From contig JBNLDE010000053.1 of NCBI GenBank assembly GCA_050304175.1, forward strand, positions 4,293 to 68,292: a DNA stretch of 64,000 nt, given 5' to 3'. The stretch comes from JAIOIW01 sp050304175 (GTDB taxonomy: Bacteria > Pseudomonadota > Alphaproteobacteria > Rhizobiales > Rhizobiaceae). Positions 26,209-35,329 of the stretch are shown piece after piece. The notes below the pieces were generated by a model, which saw nothing but the letters and a program-made list of their open reading frames with translations, ran no database searches and was not told the origin of the DNA. Made by a program: the position numbers and the translations under genes. The first letter of the stretch is position 1. Every line of letters starts with the position of its first letter.

Positions 26209-27614
26209 GCGGCCGCCTCGCCTTCCAGTTCGCGTGGCAGCGCATAGGCCCATTGGCTGATATTGCCGGCGCCGAGCAGGACAACGTAATCGCCGGGCTT
26301 GGCCTCGGCGCGCACCATCGGCGCGATGTCCTGCGGTCCGTCGATCGCGCGCGCGTCGCGGTGCCCGGCGGCCCTGATCTTCTCGACCAGCGCGCCGGAA
26401 TTCACGCCTTCAATCGGGTCCTCGCCCGCGGTGTAGACCGGCGCAACGGCTATGATGTCGGCATCGTTGAAACAGGCGGCGAAATCATCGAACAGGTCGT
26501 GCAGCCTGGTGAACCGGTGCGGTTGCGCAATCGCGATCACCCGCCCCGAACAGGCGTCGCGCGCGGCGCGCAGCACCGCGCGGATTTCCACCGGGTGGTG
26601 CCCGTAATCGTCGAATATCTCGACTCCGTTCCAGCTTCCGGTGTGGGTGAAGCGCCTTTTGACCCCGCCAAACCCGGCAAGTCCGCGGGCGATATCTTCG
26701 CCCGACATACCAAGCTCATGGGCGACGGCTATGGCCGCCGTCGCGTTGGACACATTATGGTGGCCCGGCATCGGCAGGCGCAAGCCCTTGATCTCACTCA
26801 CCGGTTCGCCCTTGCGGGCGCGGATTGTCACGTCGAACACCGAGACCGGACCATCCATGTGGTGCTTCGAGAAGCGCACATCGGCCTGCGGATTCTCGCC
26901 ATAGGTGATGATGCGCCGGTCATCGATGCGCCCGACAAGCGCCTGAACCTCCGGATGGTCGATGCACATCACGCCGAACCCGTAGAACGGAACGTTCTCC
27001 ACGAAGGTCGCAAACGCCTCGCGCACCTTTTCGAACGAGCCGTAGTGGTCGAGATGTTCCGGATCGATATTGGTCACCACCGCGATATCGGCCGGCAGCT
27101 TGAGGAAGGTACCGTCGCTCTCGTCGGCCTCGACCACCATCCACTCGCCCTCGCCCATGCGCGCATTGGTGCCATAGGCGTTGATGATGCCGCCATTGAT
27201 CACGGTCGGATCTAGATTGCCGGCATCGAGCAGCGTGGCGATCATCGACGTCGTCGTCGTCTTGCCGTGGGTACCGCCGACAGCGATTGCCTGGCGAAAC
27301 CGCATCAGTTCGGCCAGCATCTCAGCACGGCGCACGATCGGCAGCTGCTTCTCGCGCGCTGCCATCAATTCCGGGTTGTTGCGCTTGATCGCCGTCGACA
27401 CCACCACGACCGCTGCCTCGCCGAGATTTTCCGGCTTCTGGCCGACATGAACCGTGATGCCCTTTTCGCGCAGGCGCACGACGTTGGCGTTTTCGGCCGC
27501 GTCCGAGCCCTGGACGGTGTAGCCCAGATTATGCAGCACCTCGGCAATTCCGCTCATGCCGATACCGCCGATCCCGATGAAATGCACCGGACCTATGTTT
27601 TGCGGCATCTTCAT
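26205..27614 (-). CDS. murC: UDP-N-acetylmuramate--L-alanine ligase
   Basis: A Mur ligase of 469 residues that adds L-Ala to UDP-MurNAc. N-terminal dinucleotide-like motif FIGIGGIGMSGIAEVL, ATP-binding P-loop GGTHGKTTTTS, EADESDGTF, and FDDYGHHPVEI in the C-terminal domain. It is coupled to murG upstream and murB downstream by ATGA overlaps at 27611-27614 and 26205-26208. Confidence 0.96.
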   Translation of the reverse strand: MKMPQNIGPVHFIGIGGIGMSGIAEVLHNLGYTVQGSDAAENANVVRLREKGITVHVGQKPENLGEAAVVVVSTAIKRNNPELMAAREKQLPIVRRAEMLAELMRFRQAIAVGGTHGKTTTTSMIATLLDAGNLDPTVINGGIINAYGTNARMGEGEWMVVEADESDGTFLKLPADIAVVTNIDPEHLDHYGSFEKVREAFATFVENVPFYGFGVMCIDHPEVQALVGRIDDRRIITYGENPQADVRFSKHHMDGPVSVFDVTIRARKGEPVSEIKGLRLPMPGHHNVSNATAAIAVAHELGMSGEDIARGLAGFGGVKRRFTHTGSWNGVEIFDDYGHHPVEIRAVLRAARDACSGRVIAIAQPHRFTRLHDLFDDFAACFNDADIIAVAPVYTAGEDPIEGVNSGALVEKIRAAGHRDARAIDGPQDIAPMVRAEAKPGDYVVLLGAGNISQWAYALPRELEGEAAA

Positions 27615-28738
27615 GCGCTTTTTCCTTTCCTGTATTCGGCAACCGACTGGCCCGACGCAATAACCTCTGTCAGATCGCCAAGCAACCGCGCGGCATCGGG
27701 CTTGCCGGCCCGCTTTGCCGCCGCCGCCATCGCGCTCAGCCGTGCCGGTTCGTCCATGTAGCCGCGCAACAGGGCCGCGATCGCGTCGGCATTGAGGTCC
27801 TTTTGCGGCCGCACCTCCGCCCCGCCCTCTGCCGCCAGCGCCGCGGCATTGGCCGCCTGGTCGTGATCGAGCGCGTAGGGATAAGGGATCAGCACCGCCG
27901 GACGGCCGATCACGGCGATCTCGGAGACGGTCGACGCGCCCGACCTCGATATCACCAGATGGGCCTTCGCCAAACGGTCTGCAAGATCGGTGAAAAACGG
28001 TGCCACCTCGGCCTTGACCCCGAGCGCCTCATATGCGGCGCGAACACCGGTCTCGTCCTCGGGGCGCGCCTGCTGCACGATCTCGATCCGCGACCGGCGG
28101 TCTTCTGGCAATTGGCCAATGGCGGCGGGGATCGCCTGCGAGAAGAATTGCGCCCCCTGGCTGCCGCCGAAAACCAGCAGCCGAAATGCACCATCCGGAT
28201 CCTCGGCGTAAGGGGTCTTCGCCGCTTCGATGACCGCCGGACGCACCGGATTACCGGTCGTGACCGTCTTCGATCCGAACGTGCTGTCGGCCTCGCTCAG
28301 AAATCCGCCCGCAATGGCGGAGACCCGCGGTGCCAGCGCCTTGTTGGCGCGCCCCATCACCGCGTTTTGCTCGTGGATCAGCGTGGGCACGCCGCGCCGC
28401 GTCGCCGCGAAGACTGGCGGCAGGGTCGGATAGCCGCCAAAGCCGACGACCGCGGCCGGCTTTAGGCGGTTGATGACCTTGGTCGCCTCGCGGTAGCCGC
28501 GCCAAAGCGTCAACGCCGCCTTGACAAAGGTCAGCGGATTGCGCCCGCCGATGGTCGCGGCCGCCACCGCATGAATCTCCTCGGCCGGAAACGACCCGGC
28601 GTAGCGGCTGGCGCGTTCGTCTGTCGCCAGGTGGACCGACCAGCCGCGTTCCTTCAGCTCGTGCGCCAGTGCCTCGGCGGGAAACAGGTGCCCGCCGGTT
28701 CCACCCGCCGAGAGCAGGATGACGCCCTTGGAACCCAT
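27611..28738 (-). CDS. murG: undecaprenyldiphospho-muramoylpentapeptide N-acetylglucosaminyltransferase
   Basis: A GT-B glycosyltransferase of 375 residues that turns lipid I into lipid II at the inner face of the membrane. Signature motifs are LLSAGGTGGHLFPAEAL at the N-terminus, GFGGYPTLPP, HEQNAVMGRANK, the C-terminal GGSQGAQFFS and SRSGASTVSEIAVIGRPAVLIP. It begins 3 bases after the ftsW stop and overlaps the murC start. Confidence 0.96.
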   Translation of the reverse strand: MGSKGVILLSAGGTGGHLFPAEALAHELKERGWSVHLATDERASRYAGSFPAEEIHAVAAATIGGRNPLTFVKAALTLWRGYREATKVINRLKPAAVVGFGGYPTLPPVFAATRRGVPTLIHEQNAVMGRANKALAPRVSAIAGGFLSEADSTFGSKTVTTGNPVRPAVIEAAKTPYAEDPDGAFRLLVFGGSQGAQFFSQAIPAAIGQLPEDRRSRIEIVQQARPEDETGVRAAYEALGVKAEVAPFFTDLADRLAKAHLVISRSGASTVSEIAVIGRPAVLIPYPYALDHDQAANAAALAAEGGAEVRPQKDLNADAIAALLRGYMDEPARLSAMAAAAKRAGKPDAARLLGDLTEVIASGQSVAEYRKGKSA

Positions 28739-28741
28739 GGC

Positions 28742-29893
28742 TTACTCCGCCGCATGGGTGGCGACGCGCCGGCTGACCGCGTAGCCGAACTGCATGCGCT
28801 TTTCGGGGCGCCGGCGCGTCAACGCCAGTACCATGCCCATCGAGATGGCCATCGCCACCAGGGACGAACCGCCATAGGAAATGAACGGCAGCGTCATGCC
28901 CTTGGCCGGAAGCAGTTGCAGGTTGACGCCCATGTTGATGACCGACTGCAGTCCGAACAGCGTGACAAGCCCGGACAGCGACAGCCGCGTGAAATCGTCC
29001 TGCTCCTTCAGCGCAATCGTCAGTGCCCTGAGCACGATCGCGGCGAACAGCGCCGCGATCAGCACGCACAGGACGATGCCGAATTCCTCCGCCGCTACCG
29101 AGAACACGAAATCGGTGTGGCTGTCCGGCAGCACCCGCTTGATCGTGCCCTCGCCCGGTCCCTGCCCCAGCCAGCCGCCGCGCACGATCGCTTCGCGCCC
29201 CATGTCGACCTGATATGTATCGCCCTCGCCAGTCAGGAACCGGTCGATACGACCGGCGACGTGAGGAAACGTGACATAGGCCCCGGCCGCGCCGACCGCG
29301 CCCAGTCCGCCCAGGATCACGATCCAGAACCACGGCATACCGGCCAGGAAAAACATCACCGCCCAGGTGCCGGTGATCAGCATGGTCTGCCCGAGATCGG
29401 GTTGGGCGACCAGCAGGGACACGACGAGGCCAAGCAGGATGATCGCGAACAGGTTGCCGGGTATCTCCGGCTGGCGCCGCGAGAACAGCCAGGCGCAAAC
29501 CACGACAAAGGCGGGTTTGAGATATTCCGATGGCTGGATAGACACGCCGAGGATATAGATCCAGCGCCGTGACCCCTTGACTTCGATGCCGGTGAACATG
29601 GTTGCGATCATCAGCAACAGCGACCCGGCGAGCATGACGAAAGCCAGCCGCCCGATGTCGCGCGGCGCAAGAAACGAGACCGCGACCATCGCGCACAGCG
29701 CGAGCAGCATGTAGAAGATCTGCCGGTTGACGAAGTGATAGCCGGGAAGGCCGATGCGCTCGGCAACCGCCGGGCTCGCGGCGAATGAAAGCACCACGCC
29801 CAGCACCATCAGGATGACGAACGCCGCAAGCAGCCAGCGGTCGACAGTCCACCACCAGTTTGCCACCGCCCCTCGGTCCGCTCTGCTCACCAT
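28742..29893 (-). CDS. ftsW: lipid II polymerase FtsW (SEDS family)
   Basis: A 383-residue polytopic SEDS glycosyltransferase that polymerises septal peptidoglycan together with FtsI. Ten or so membrane segments, with family motifs GSRRWIYILGVSIQPSEYLKP, FLAGMPW, and the C-terminal NMGVNLQLLPAKGMTLPFISYGG. The ATG at 29893 is chosen because the frame upstream to 30058 lies in murD sequence. It starts 4 bases after the murD stop. Confidence 0.95.
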   Translation of the reverse strand: MVSRADRGAVANWWWTVDRWLLAAFVILMVLGVVLSFAASPAVAERIGLPGYHFVNRQIFYMLLALCAMVAVSFLAPRDIGRLAFVMLAGSLLLMIATMFTGIEVKGSRRWIYILGVSIQPSEYLKPAFVVVCAWLFSRRQPEIPGNLFAIILLGLVVSLLVAQPDLGQTMLITGTWAVMFFLAGMPWFWIVILGGLGAVGAAGAYVTFPHVAGRIDRFLTGEGDTYQVDMGREAIVRGGWLGQGPGEGTIKRVLPDSHTDFVFSVAAEEFGIVLCVLIAALFAAIVLRALTIALKEQDDFTRLSLSGLVTLFGLQSVINMGVNLQLLPAKGMTLPFISYGGSSLVAMAISMGMVLALTRRRPEKRMQFGYAVSRRVATHAAE

Positions 29894-29897
29894 CGCA

Positions 29898-31292
29898 TCA
29901 TCCCCCGATCGGTTGCACGTCTTCCAACGCCTCGACGGCGGCGCGGAAAGCCGCGCCCCGCACCTCGAAATTCTTGTACTGGTCGAAGCTGGCGCAAGCT
30001 GGCGACAGCAGCACCACTGCCTCCTTGCGACCGCTACGTTTCGCATCGCGCGCCGCATGGGCCACGGCGGCGTCGAGCGTACCCGATATCTCGTAGGCCA
30101 CGTCTTCGCCCAGTGTTGCGGCGAAACCCGGCGCGGCCTCGCCGATCAGGTAGGCTTTGGCGATCCGGTTGAAGAAAGGCTTCAGGGCCACAATCCCGCC
30201 GTCTTTCGGCAATCCGCCGGCGATCCAGTGAATATGGTCGAAGCTCGACAGCGCCGGCGCGGCCGCTTCTGCGTTCGTCGCCTTGGAGTCGTTGATGAAC
30301 AGCACGTTGCCGGCGCGCGCCACCTGTTCCATGCGATGGGCGAGGCCCGGGAAACTACGCAGCCCGGCTTCGATTTCCGCCTCGTTGAGGCCGCCGACGC
30401 GGCAGGCTGCAACGGCGGCCAGTGCGTTTTGCGCGTTGTGGCGACCGCGCAGCGAGCCGATGCCCGCGAGCGAAACGACGGGGCGCAACTCGCCCTGCGC
30501 CGCTTCCATGAGCTGCGTTCCATCGACATAGAGCCCGTCGGTCACCAGGCTGCGCGCCGAAATCCGGATTACCGGCTTCCCGGCCCGCTCAAGCCGGTCG
30601 GCGATTGCGGCGCAATAGACGTCGTCCACGCCGACAATCGCGATATCCGACCCTGCCACCAACCGCTCCTTGATCGACGCGTAGTGATGCATGTTGCCAT
30701 GCCGGTCGAGATGATCGGGCGTCAGATTGAGCAGCACGCCGGCGCTCGGATTGATCGAGGGAGCCAGGTCGATCTGGTAGGAGGAACATTCGACGACATA
30801 GTGTCGGCCGGGCGCGAACGGTTCCAACGTCATCACCGCGCGCCCGATATTGCCGCCCATCTGGGCGTCGTGCCCCGCATTCGCGAGGATATGCGCGACC
30901 AACGCCGTCGTCGTCGACTTGCCGTTGGTGCCGGTGATCGCGATGAACGGTGTTTCGGGCGCGAGGCGCGCCCGCTCGATGGAAAACAACTCGATGTCGC
31001 CAATCACCGGCACGCCCGCGGCGCGCGCCAGATCGACAGCCCAGTGCGGCACCGGATGGGTCAGCGGAACGCCAGGCGACAGCACGAGGGCCGCCATAGC
31101 GCGCCAGTCGGCTTGGCGCAGGTCGGCGGTCGGAATATCTTCGGCGACGGCCTTTTCGACACTGCCGGGATTGTCGTCCCAGGCGATCACGCGCGCGCCG
31201 CCTTCGATCAGCGCATGGGCGGTCGCAATGCCCGAGCCGCCAAGCCCGAACAACGCAACCGTTTGCCCCGAATATGCGCGCGCCGCGATCAT
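29898..31292 (-). CDS. murD: UDP-N-acetylmuramoylalanine--D-glutamate ligase
   Basis: A Mur ligase of 464 residues that adds D-Glu. N-terminal UDP-binding domain with FGLGGSGIATAHALI, P-loop TGTNGKSTTTALVAH, the histidine in NLTPDHLDRHG, and NDSKATNAEAAAPAL. It begins 2 bases after the mraY stop and is followed by ftsW. Confidence 0.96.
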   Translation of the reverse strand: MIAARAYSGQTVALFGLGGSGIATAHALIEGGARVIAWDDNPGSVEKAVAEDIPTADLRQADWRAMAALVLSPGVPLTHPVPHWAVDLARAAGVPVIGDIELFSIERARLAPETPFIAITGTNGKSTTTALVAHILANAGHDAQMGGNIGRAVMTLEPFAPGRHYVVECSSYQIDLAPSINPSAGVLLNLTPDHLDRHGNMHHYASIKERLVAGSDIAIVGVDDVYCAAIADRLERAGKPVIRISARSLVTDGLYVDGTQLMEAAQGELRPVVSLAGIGSLRGRHNAQNALAAVAACRVGGLNEAEIEAGLRSFPGLAHRMEQVARAGNVLFINDSKATNAEAAAPALSSFDHIHWIAGGLPKDGGIVALKPFFNRIAKAYLIGEAAPGFAATLGEDVAYEISGTLDAAVAHAARDAKRSGRKEAVVLLSPACASFDQYKNFEVRGAAFRAAVEALEDVQPIGG

Positions 31293-31294
31293 GC

Positions 31295-32377
31295 CTACCT
31301 CAGCTTCAGGGTCGAAAGTCCGGCGAGCGCCAGGATCACGGCGATGATCCAGAAGCGGATCACCACCTGGCTCTCGGTCCAGCCGAGCTTTTCGAAATGG
31401 TGATGGATCGGCGCCATCAGGAACACCCGTTTGCCGGTTAATTTGAATGACGCAACCTGGATGATCACCGACAATGCCTCGACCACGAACAGACCGCCGA
31501 TGATGGCCAGCACGATCTCGTGCTTGGTCGCGACGGCGACAGTGCCGATCAGCCCGCCGAGCGCCAGCGAGCCGGTATCGCCCATGAAGATCGCCGCCGG
31601 CGGCGCGTTGAACCAGAGAAAGCCCAGGCCCGCGCCGATGACCGCACCCAGCACGACGGCCAGTTCGCCGGTACCCGGCACGAAATGGATCTGAAGGTAG
31701 TCGGCGAACACCGCATTACCCGAAAGATAGGCGATGCCCGCAAAGGATGCCGCCGCGATCATCACCGGCACGGTGGCCAGCCCGTCGAGGCCGTCGGTCA
31801 GGTTCACCGCGTTGCCCGCCCCGACCACGATGAATGCCGCGAACGGCACGAAAATGATGCCGAGATTGAGGATCAGGTCCTTGAAGAACGGAAAAGTCAG
31901 CGACGTCGAGAACGGTTGCTGGCCGGCGCGCGCGATCACCCAGCAGGCGATGCCGGCAATCACGAACTCGGCTACCAGCCGCGCCTTGCCGGAAAATCCG
32001 AGATGCGACTGCTTCGTCACCTTCTGGTAGTCGTCGTAGAAGCCGATTGTGCCGAACGCGATCGTCACCAGCAACACGCACCAGACATAGACATTGCCGA
32101 GATTGGCCCACAGCAGCGAGGAGACGATGATCCCCGACAGGATCATCAGCCCGCCCATGGTCGGCGTTCCGGCCTTCTTGAAATGGGTTTGCGGACCGTC
32201 GGCGCGGATCGGCTGTCCCTTGCCCTGGCGGACCCGGAGCGAATTGATGATCATCGGTCCGAACAGGAACACCATCAGGGCCGAGGTTATCAGCGCTCCG
32301 CCTGTGCGGAACGTGATGTACCGAAACACGTTGAACGCGGATAGCTGATCGGAAAGATCAACAAGATAGTAGAACAT
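31295..32377 (-). CDS. mraY: phospho-N-acetylmuramoyl-pentapeptide-transferase
   Basis: A 360-residue membrane enzyme with about ten helices that makes lipid I from UDP-MurNAc-pentapeptide and undecaprenyl phosphate. Signature motifs are the N-terminal FNVFRYITFRTGGA, the aspartate pair in GFYDDYQKV, NAVNLTDGLDGLA, FMGDTGSLALGG and the C-terminal MAPIHHHFEKLGW. It lies 29 bases after murF and 2 before murD. Confidence 0.96.
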   Translation of the reverse strand: MFYYLVDLSDQLSAFNVFRYITFRTGGALITSALMVFLFGPMIINSLRVRQGKGQPIRADGPQTHFKKAGTPTMGGLMILSGIIVSSLLWANLGNVYVWCVLLVTIAFGTIGFYDDYQKVTKQSHLGFSGKARLVAEFVIAGIACWVIARAGQQPFSTSLTFPFFKDLILNLGIIFVPFAAFIVVGAGNAVNLTDGLDGLATVPVMIAAASFAGIAYLSGNAVFADYLQIHFVPGTGELAVVLGAVIGAGLGFLWFNAPPAAIFMGDTGSLALGGLIGTVAVATKHEIVLAIIGGLFVVEALSVIIQVASFKLTGKRVFLMAPIHHHFEKLGWTESQVVIRFWIIAVILALAGLSTLKLR

Positions 32378-32406
32378 GAAACCCTCTCTCGCTGCGCCCG
32401 AATCGG

Positions 32407-33822
32407 TCAGGATGCAGCCGCATAGGTATCCGTTAATGCCTTTACCAGCCGGGAAAAGCCAATCCCGTTGGAAGACTTGATCATGATCACATCGCCCGGA
32501 CGCACCGCCTTGACGAGCAACGGCGCAAGTGCGGCGGCATCCTCGGTATAGACCTTGTCGACGGTATCCGGCAGGCTTTCGGCCAGGATCTTGATCTCCG
32601 GACCGGCCAAGAAGACCTTGTCTACGCCGGTGTCGGCGATCGGCTTGGCAAGCTCCTTGTGCAGCTTGGCCGAATGGCTGCCGAGTTCCAGCATATCGCC
32701 CAGAACAGCAATCCGACGTCTGCCGTCCGTCGGTATCGCGCCGAGCAGTCCGAGCGCGGCGCGCATCGAGGCCGGATTGGCGTTGTAGCTTTCGTCGATG
32801 ACAACGAAGTGGCCGCCGTCGGGGTGCTTGAGGACCAGGCGCCGCCCCCGGCCATTCTCAGCCACCAGCGTTGCAAACGTCGCGGAGGCCTTTTCGATGT
32901 CGGCGCCGGCCAATTGCGCCGCGCCGAGCACCGCCACCGCGTTCAACGCCATGTGCCGGCCTGCCGCGCCGATCTCCACGTCCACCTTGCGTTTGCCGAT
33001 CTTGGCCGAAAACCGCGCGCCGTCCGGTCGCGCCTCGTAATCCAGCAACCTGAACTGCGCCCTGTTGTTTTCGCCGAAACCGTGGATGTTGGCGATGCCG
33101 GCATCCACGGCGAACTTGGTCAGGAGTTTGTACTTCGCGTCGTCGCGATTGAGGATCGCGTGCCCCCCTTTGACCAGACCGGAAAAGATCTCCGCCTTGG
33201 CGTGGGCGATTTCGTCGAGGTTCTTGAAATAGCCGAGATGGGCGGCTGCGATCAGCGTAACGATGGCGATGTGCGGGCGCACCAGCTTGACCAGCGGCGT
33301 GATCTCGCCAGGATGGTTCATGCCGATTTCGAAGATGCCGAATGCGGTGTCCTGCGGCATCCGCGCCAGCGACAGCGGCACGCCCCAATGATTGTTGAAT
33401 GATTTTTCGGAAGCGTGCACCTGCCCGCATGCCGACAAGGCATGGCGCAACATTTCCTTTGTCGTTGTCTTGCCGACGGATCCGGTCACCGCGATGATCT
33501 GCGCCTTGGTCCTCGCGCGCGCCGCGACCGCCAGCCTTTCGAGCGCCACCAGAACGTCGTCGACCACGATTTTCGGGACTTGCATTCGCCCCAGGGCCGG
33601 CAGCTTCGCCTCCGCGACCACCAGCAGCCCGGCGCCGGCGGCCATGGCCGCAGTCGCAAAGTCATGACCGTCGAACTTGTCGCCCTTGATGGCGAAGAAT
33701 GCCTCGCCTTTTTGCAGGGTGCGGGTGTCGATCGACAGGCCTGTCACGCCCTCGGGCATGACCCCGAGCGGGCGACCGTCCATCGCATCGACAAGATCGG
33801 CGGTGGTCCAGAGCAGGGTCAT
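32407..33822 (-). CDS. murF: UDP-N-acetylmuramoyl-tripeptide--D-alanyl-D-alanine ligase
   Basis: A Mur ligase of 471 residues that adds D-Ala-D-Ala to the tripeptide precursor. GLSIDTRTLQKGEAFFAI in the N-terminal domain, P-loop VTGSVGKTTTKEML, EIGMNHPGEI, and DESYNANPASMRAAL in the C-terminal part. The start overlaps the murE stop (ATGA at 33819-33822). Confidence 0.96.
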   Translation of the reverse strand: MTLLWTTADLVDAMDGRPLGVMPEGVTGLSIDTRTLQKGEAFFAIKGDKFDGHDFATAAMAAGAGLLVVAEAKLPALGRMQVPKIVVDDVLVALERLAVAARARTKAQIIAVTGSVGKTTTKEMLRHALSACGQVHASEKSFNNHWGVPLSLARMPQDTAFGIFEIGMNHPGEITPLVKLVRPHIAIVTLIAAAHLGYFKNLDEIAHAKAEIFSGLVKGGHAILNRDDAKYKLLTKFAVDAGIANIHGFGENNRAQFRLLDYEARPDGARFSAKIGKRKVDVEIGAAGRHMALNAVAVLGAAQLAGADIEKASATFATLVAENGRGRRLVLKHPDGGHFVVIDESYNANPASMRAALGLLGAIPTDGRRRIAVLGDMLELGSHSAKLHKELAKPIADTGVDKVFLAGPEIKILAESLPDTVDKVYTEDAAALAPLLVKAVRPGDVIMIKSSNGIGFSRLVKALTDTYAAAS

Positions 33823-35273
33823 GCTCCGGCCTCCTTGAGCGCCGCGCGCACCTCCTCGTGATCGGAAAAATGCAGCGTCTTGTCGCCGATGATCTGGCCG
33901 ATCTCGTGACCCTTGCCGGCGACGATCAGCGTATCGCCCGATTGCAGCATCCCGACCGCCGTGCGGATGGCCTCGCGGCGGTCTCCGATTTCGGTTGCGC
34001 CCGCCGCGGCTTCCATGATCGCCGCGCGGATCGCTTCAGGCTTCTCCGACCGCGGATTGTCGTCGGTGACGATAACCACGTCTGCCAGCCGTGATGCGAT
34101 TTCGCCCATGATCGGCCGCTTGCCCGGATCTCGGTCGCCACCACAGCCGAACACGGCGATGACCCGCCCGGTGGTGAACGGGCGCACCGAGGCCAGGACG
34201 TTCTCGAGCGCCTCCGGCTTGTGGGCGTAGTCGACGTAGGCCTGGGCGCCGCCCGCGGTATGCCCGATCAGTTCCAGCCGGCCGGACGCGCCCTTGAGCT
34301 TTTCCAGCGCGGCGAGCACGGCGGGCGCAGGCGATCCGGTCGAGATCGCCAAACCGGCCGCCACCAGTGCGTTGGAGATCTGGAATTCGCCGGCAAGCGG
34401 CAGGTCGATCTCGTAATAGGTGCTGTCGTGCATGATTTCCGCGCGCTGGCGGAACCGTTCGTGCTCGTCGCGCTTCAACGCCAGGAAATTGCCTTTGCGG
34501 CCGACGGTCAGAACCTCGAGGCCCGCTTTCACGGCGACCTCGATCGTACGGGCGGACCATGGATCGTCCGAAAAGATGACCGCCGGCGCTCCCTTGGGCA
34601 GCAGCGTGTCGAACAGGCGCATCTTGGCCGCGAAATAATCCTCGACGGTCGGATGGTAGTCCATGTGATCCCGGCCGAGATTGGTGAAGCCGCCGGCCTT
34701 GAGCATCACACCGTCCAGGCGCCGCTGCTCCAGTCCGTGCGAAGAGGCTTCCATCGCGCCGTGGGTGACGCCGGCATCGGCGAGTTCGGCGAGAATACGG
34801 TGCAGTTCGACGGGATCTGGCGTCGTCAGCGATCCATAGACTTCGCGGTCCGGCGCCGAGATCCCTGTCGTGCCGATACTGGCCGCGGCCAGGCCCTGCG
34901 CCGCCCATATCTGGCGCGCGAACGAGGCAACCGACGTCTTTCCGGCGGTGCCGGTCACCGCAACCATTGTTTGCGGCTGCCGTCCATGGAAACGTGCGGC
35001 AGCCATCGCCAGTGCGCGGCGCGGATCATCGGCGCGGATGACCGGAACGCCGCCTTCAGGCAACTCGGCATCGACAGCAGCGATGATGACCGCAGCGCCG
35101 CGTGACGTCGCATCGGCCGCAAATTTCGCGCCATCGGTGTGTGTGCCGGCAAGCGCGGCAAAAAGCCAGCCTGGCTGGACCTTTCGCGAGTCGGCGGTCA
35201 GCCCAGTGATTTCGATGGAACCGATCGCGTCATCGCGGATCGGCAGAAAGTCGGAAAACTCCTCGAGCTTCAT
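33819..35273 (-). CDS. murE: UDP-N-acetylmuramoyl-tripeptide synthetase (meso-DAP adding)
   Basis: A Mur ligase of 484 residues that adds the third stem residue. P-loop VTGTAGKTSVASF, carbamoyl-lysine region, and the specificity motif DNPRSE near the C-terminus, which in this family marks meso-diaminopimelate rather than lysine use. ATG at 35273 is chosen; the frame upstream to 35333 runs through the hairpin between ftsI and murE. It overlaps murF by 4 bases. Confidence 0.95.
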   Translation of the reverse strand: MKLEEFSDFLPIRDDAIGSIEITGLTADSRKVQPGWLFAALAGTHTDGAKFAADATSRGAAVIIAAVDAELPEGGVPVIRADDPRRALAMAAARFHGRQPQTMVAVTGTAGKTSVASFARQIWAAQGLAAASIGTTGISAPDREVYGSLTTPDPVELHRILAELADAGVTHGAMEASSHGLEQRRLDGVMLKAGGFTNLGRDHMDYHPTVEDYFAAKMRLFDTLLPKGAPAVIFSDDPWSARTIEVAVKAGLEVLTVGRKGNFLALKRDEHERFRQRAEIMHDSTYYEIDLPLAGEFQISNALVAAGLAISTGSPAPAVLAALEKLKGASGRLELIGHTAGGAQAYVDYAHKPEALENVLASVRPFTTGRVIAVFGCGGDRDPGKRPIMGEIASRLADVVIVTDDNPRSEKPEAIRAAIMEAAAGATEIGDRREAIRTAVGMLQSGDTLIVAGKGHEIGQIIGDKTLHFSDHEEVRAALKEAGA

Positions 35274-35298
35274 GAATTCCCAGTCTTGATAACAGAAC

Positions 35299-35318
35299 CG
35301 CCGGCCCTTCGGCCGGCG
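35299..35318 (-). other. hairpin in the ftsI-murE gap
   Basis: A perfect 8-bp GC-only stem (35299-35306 with 35311-35318) with a 4-base loop lies in the only sizeable gap of the first half of the dcw cluster (56 bases). No T-run follows on the minus strand, so it is not a full terminator. It could lower read-through or be an RNA-processing or stability site. Confidence 0.5.
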
Positions 35319-35329
35319 CGTATCCGGGT

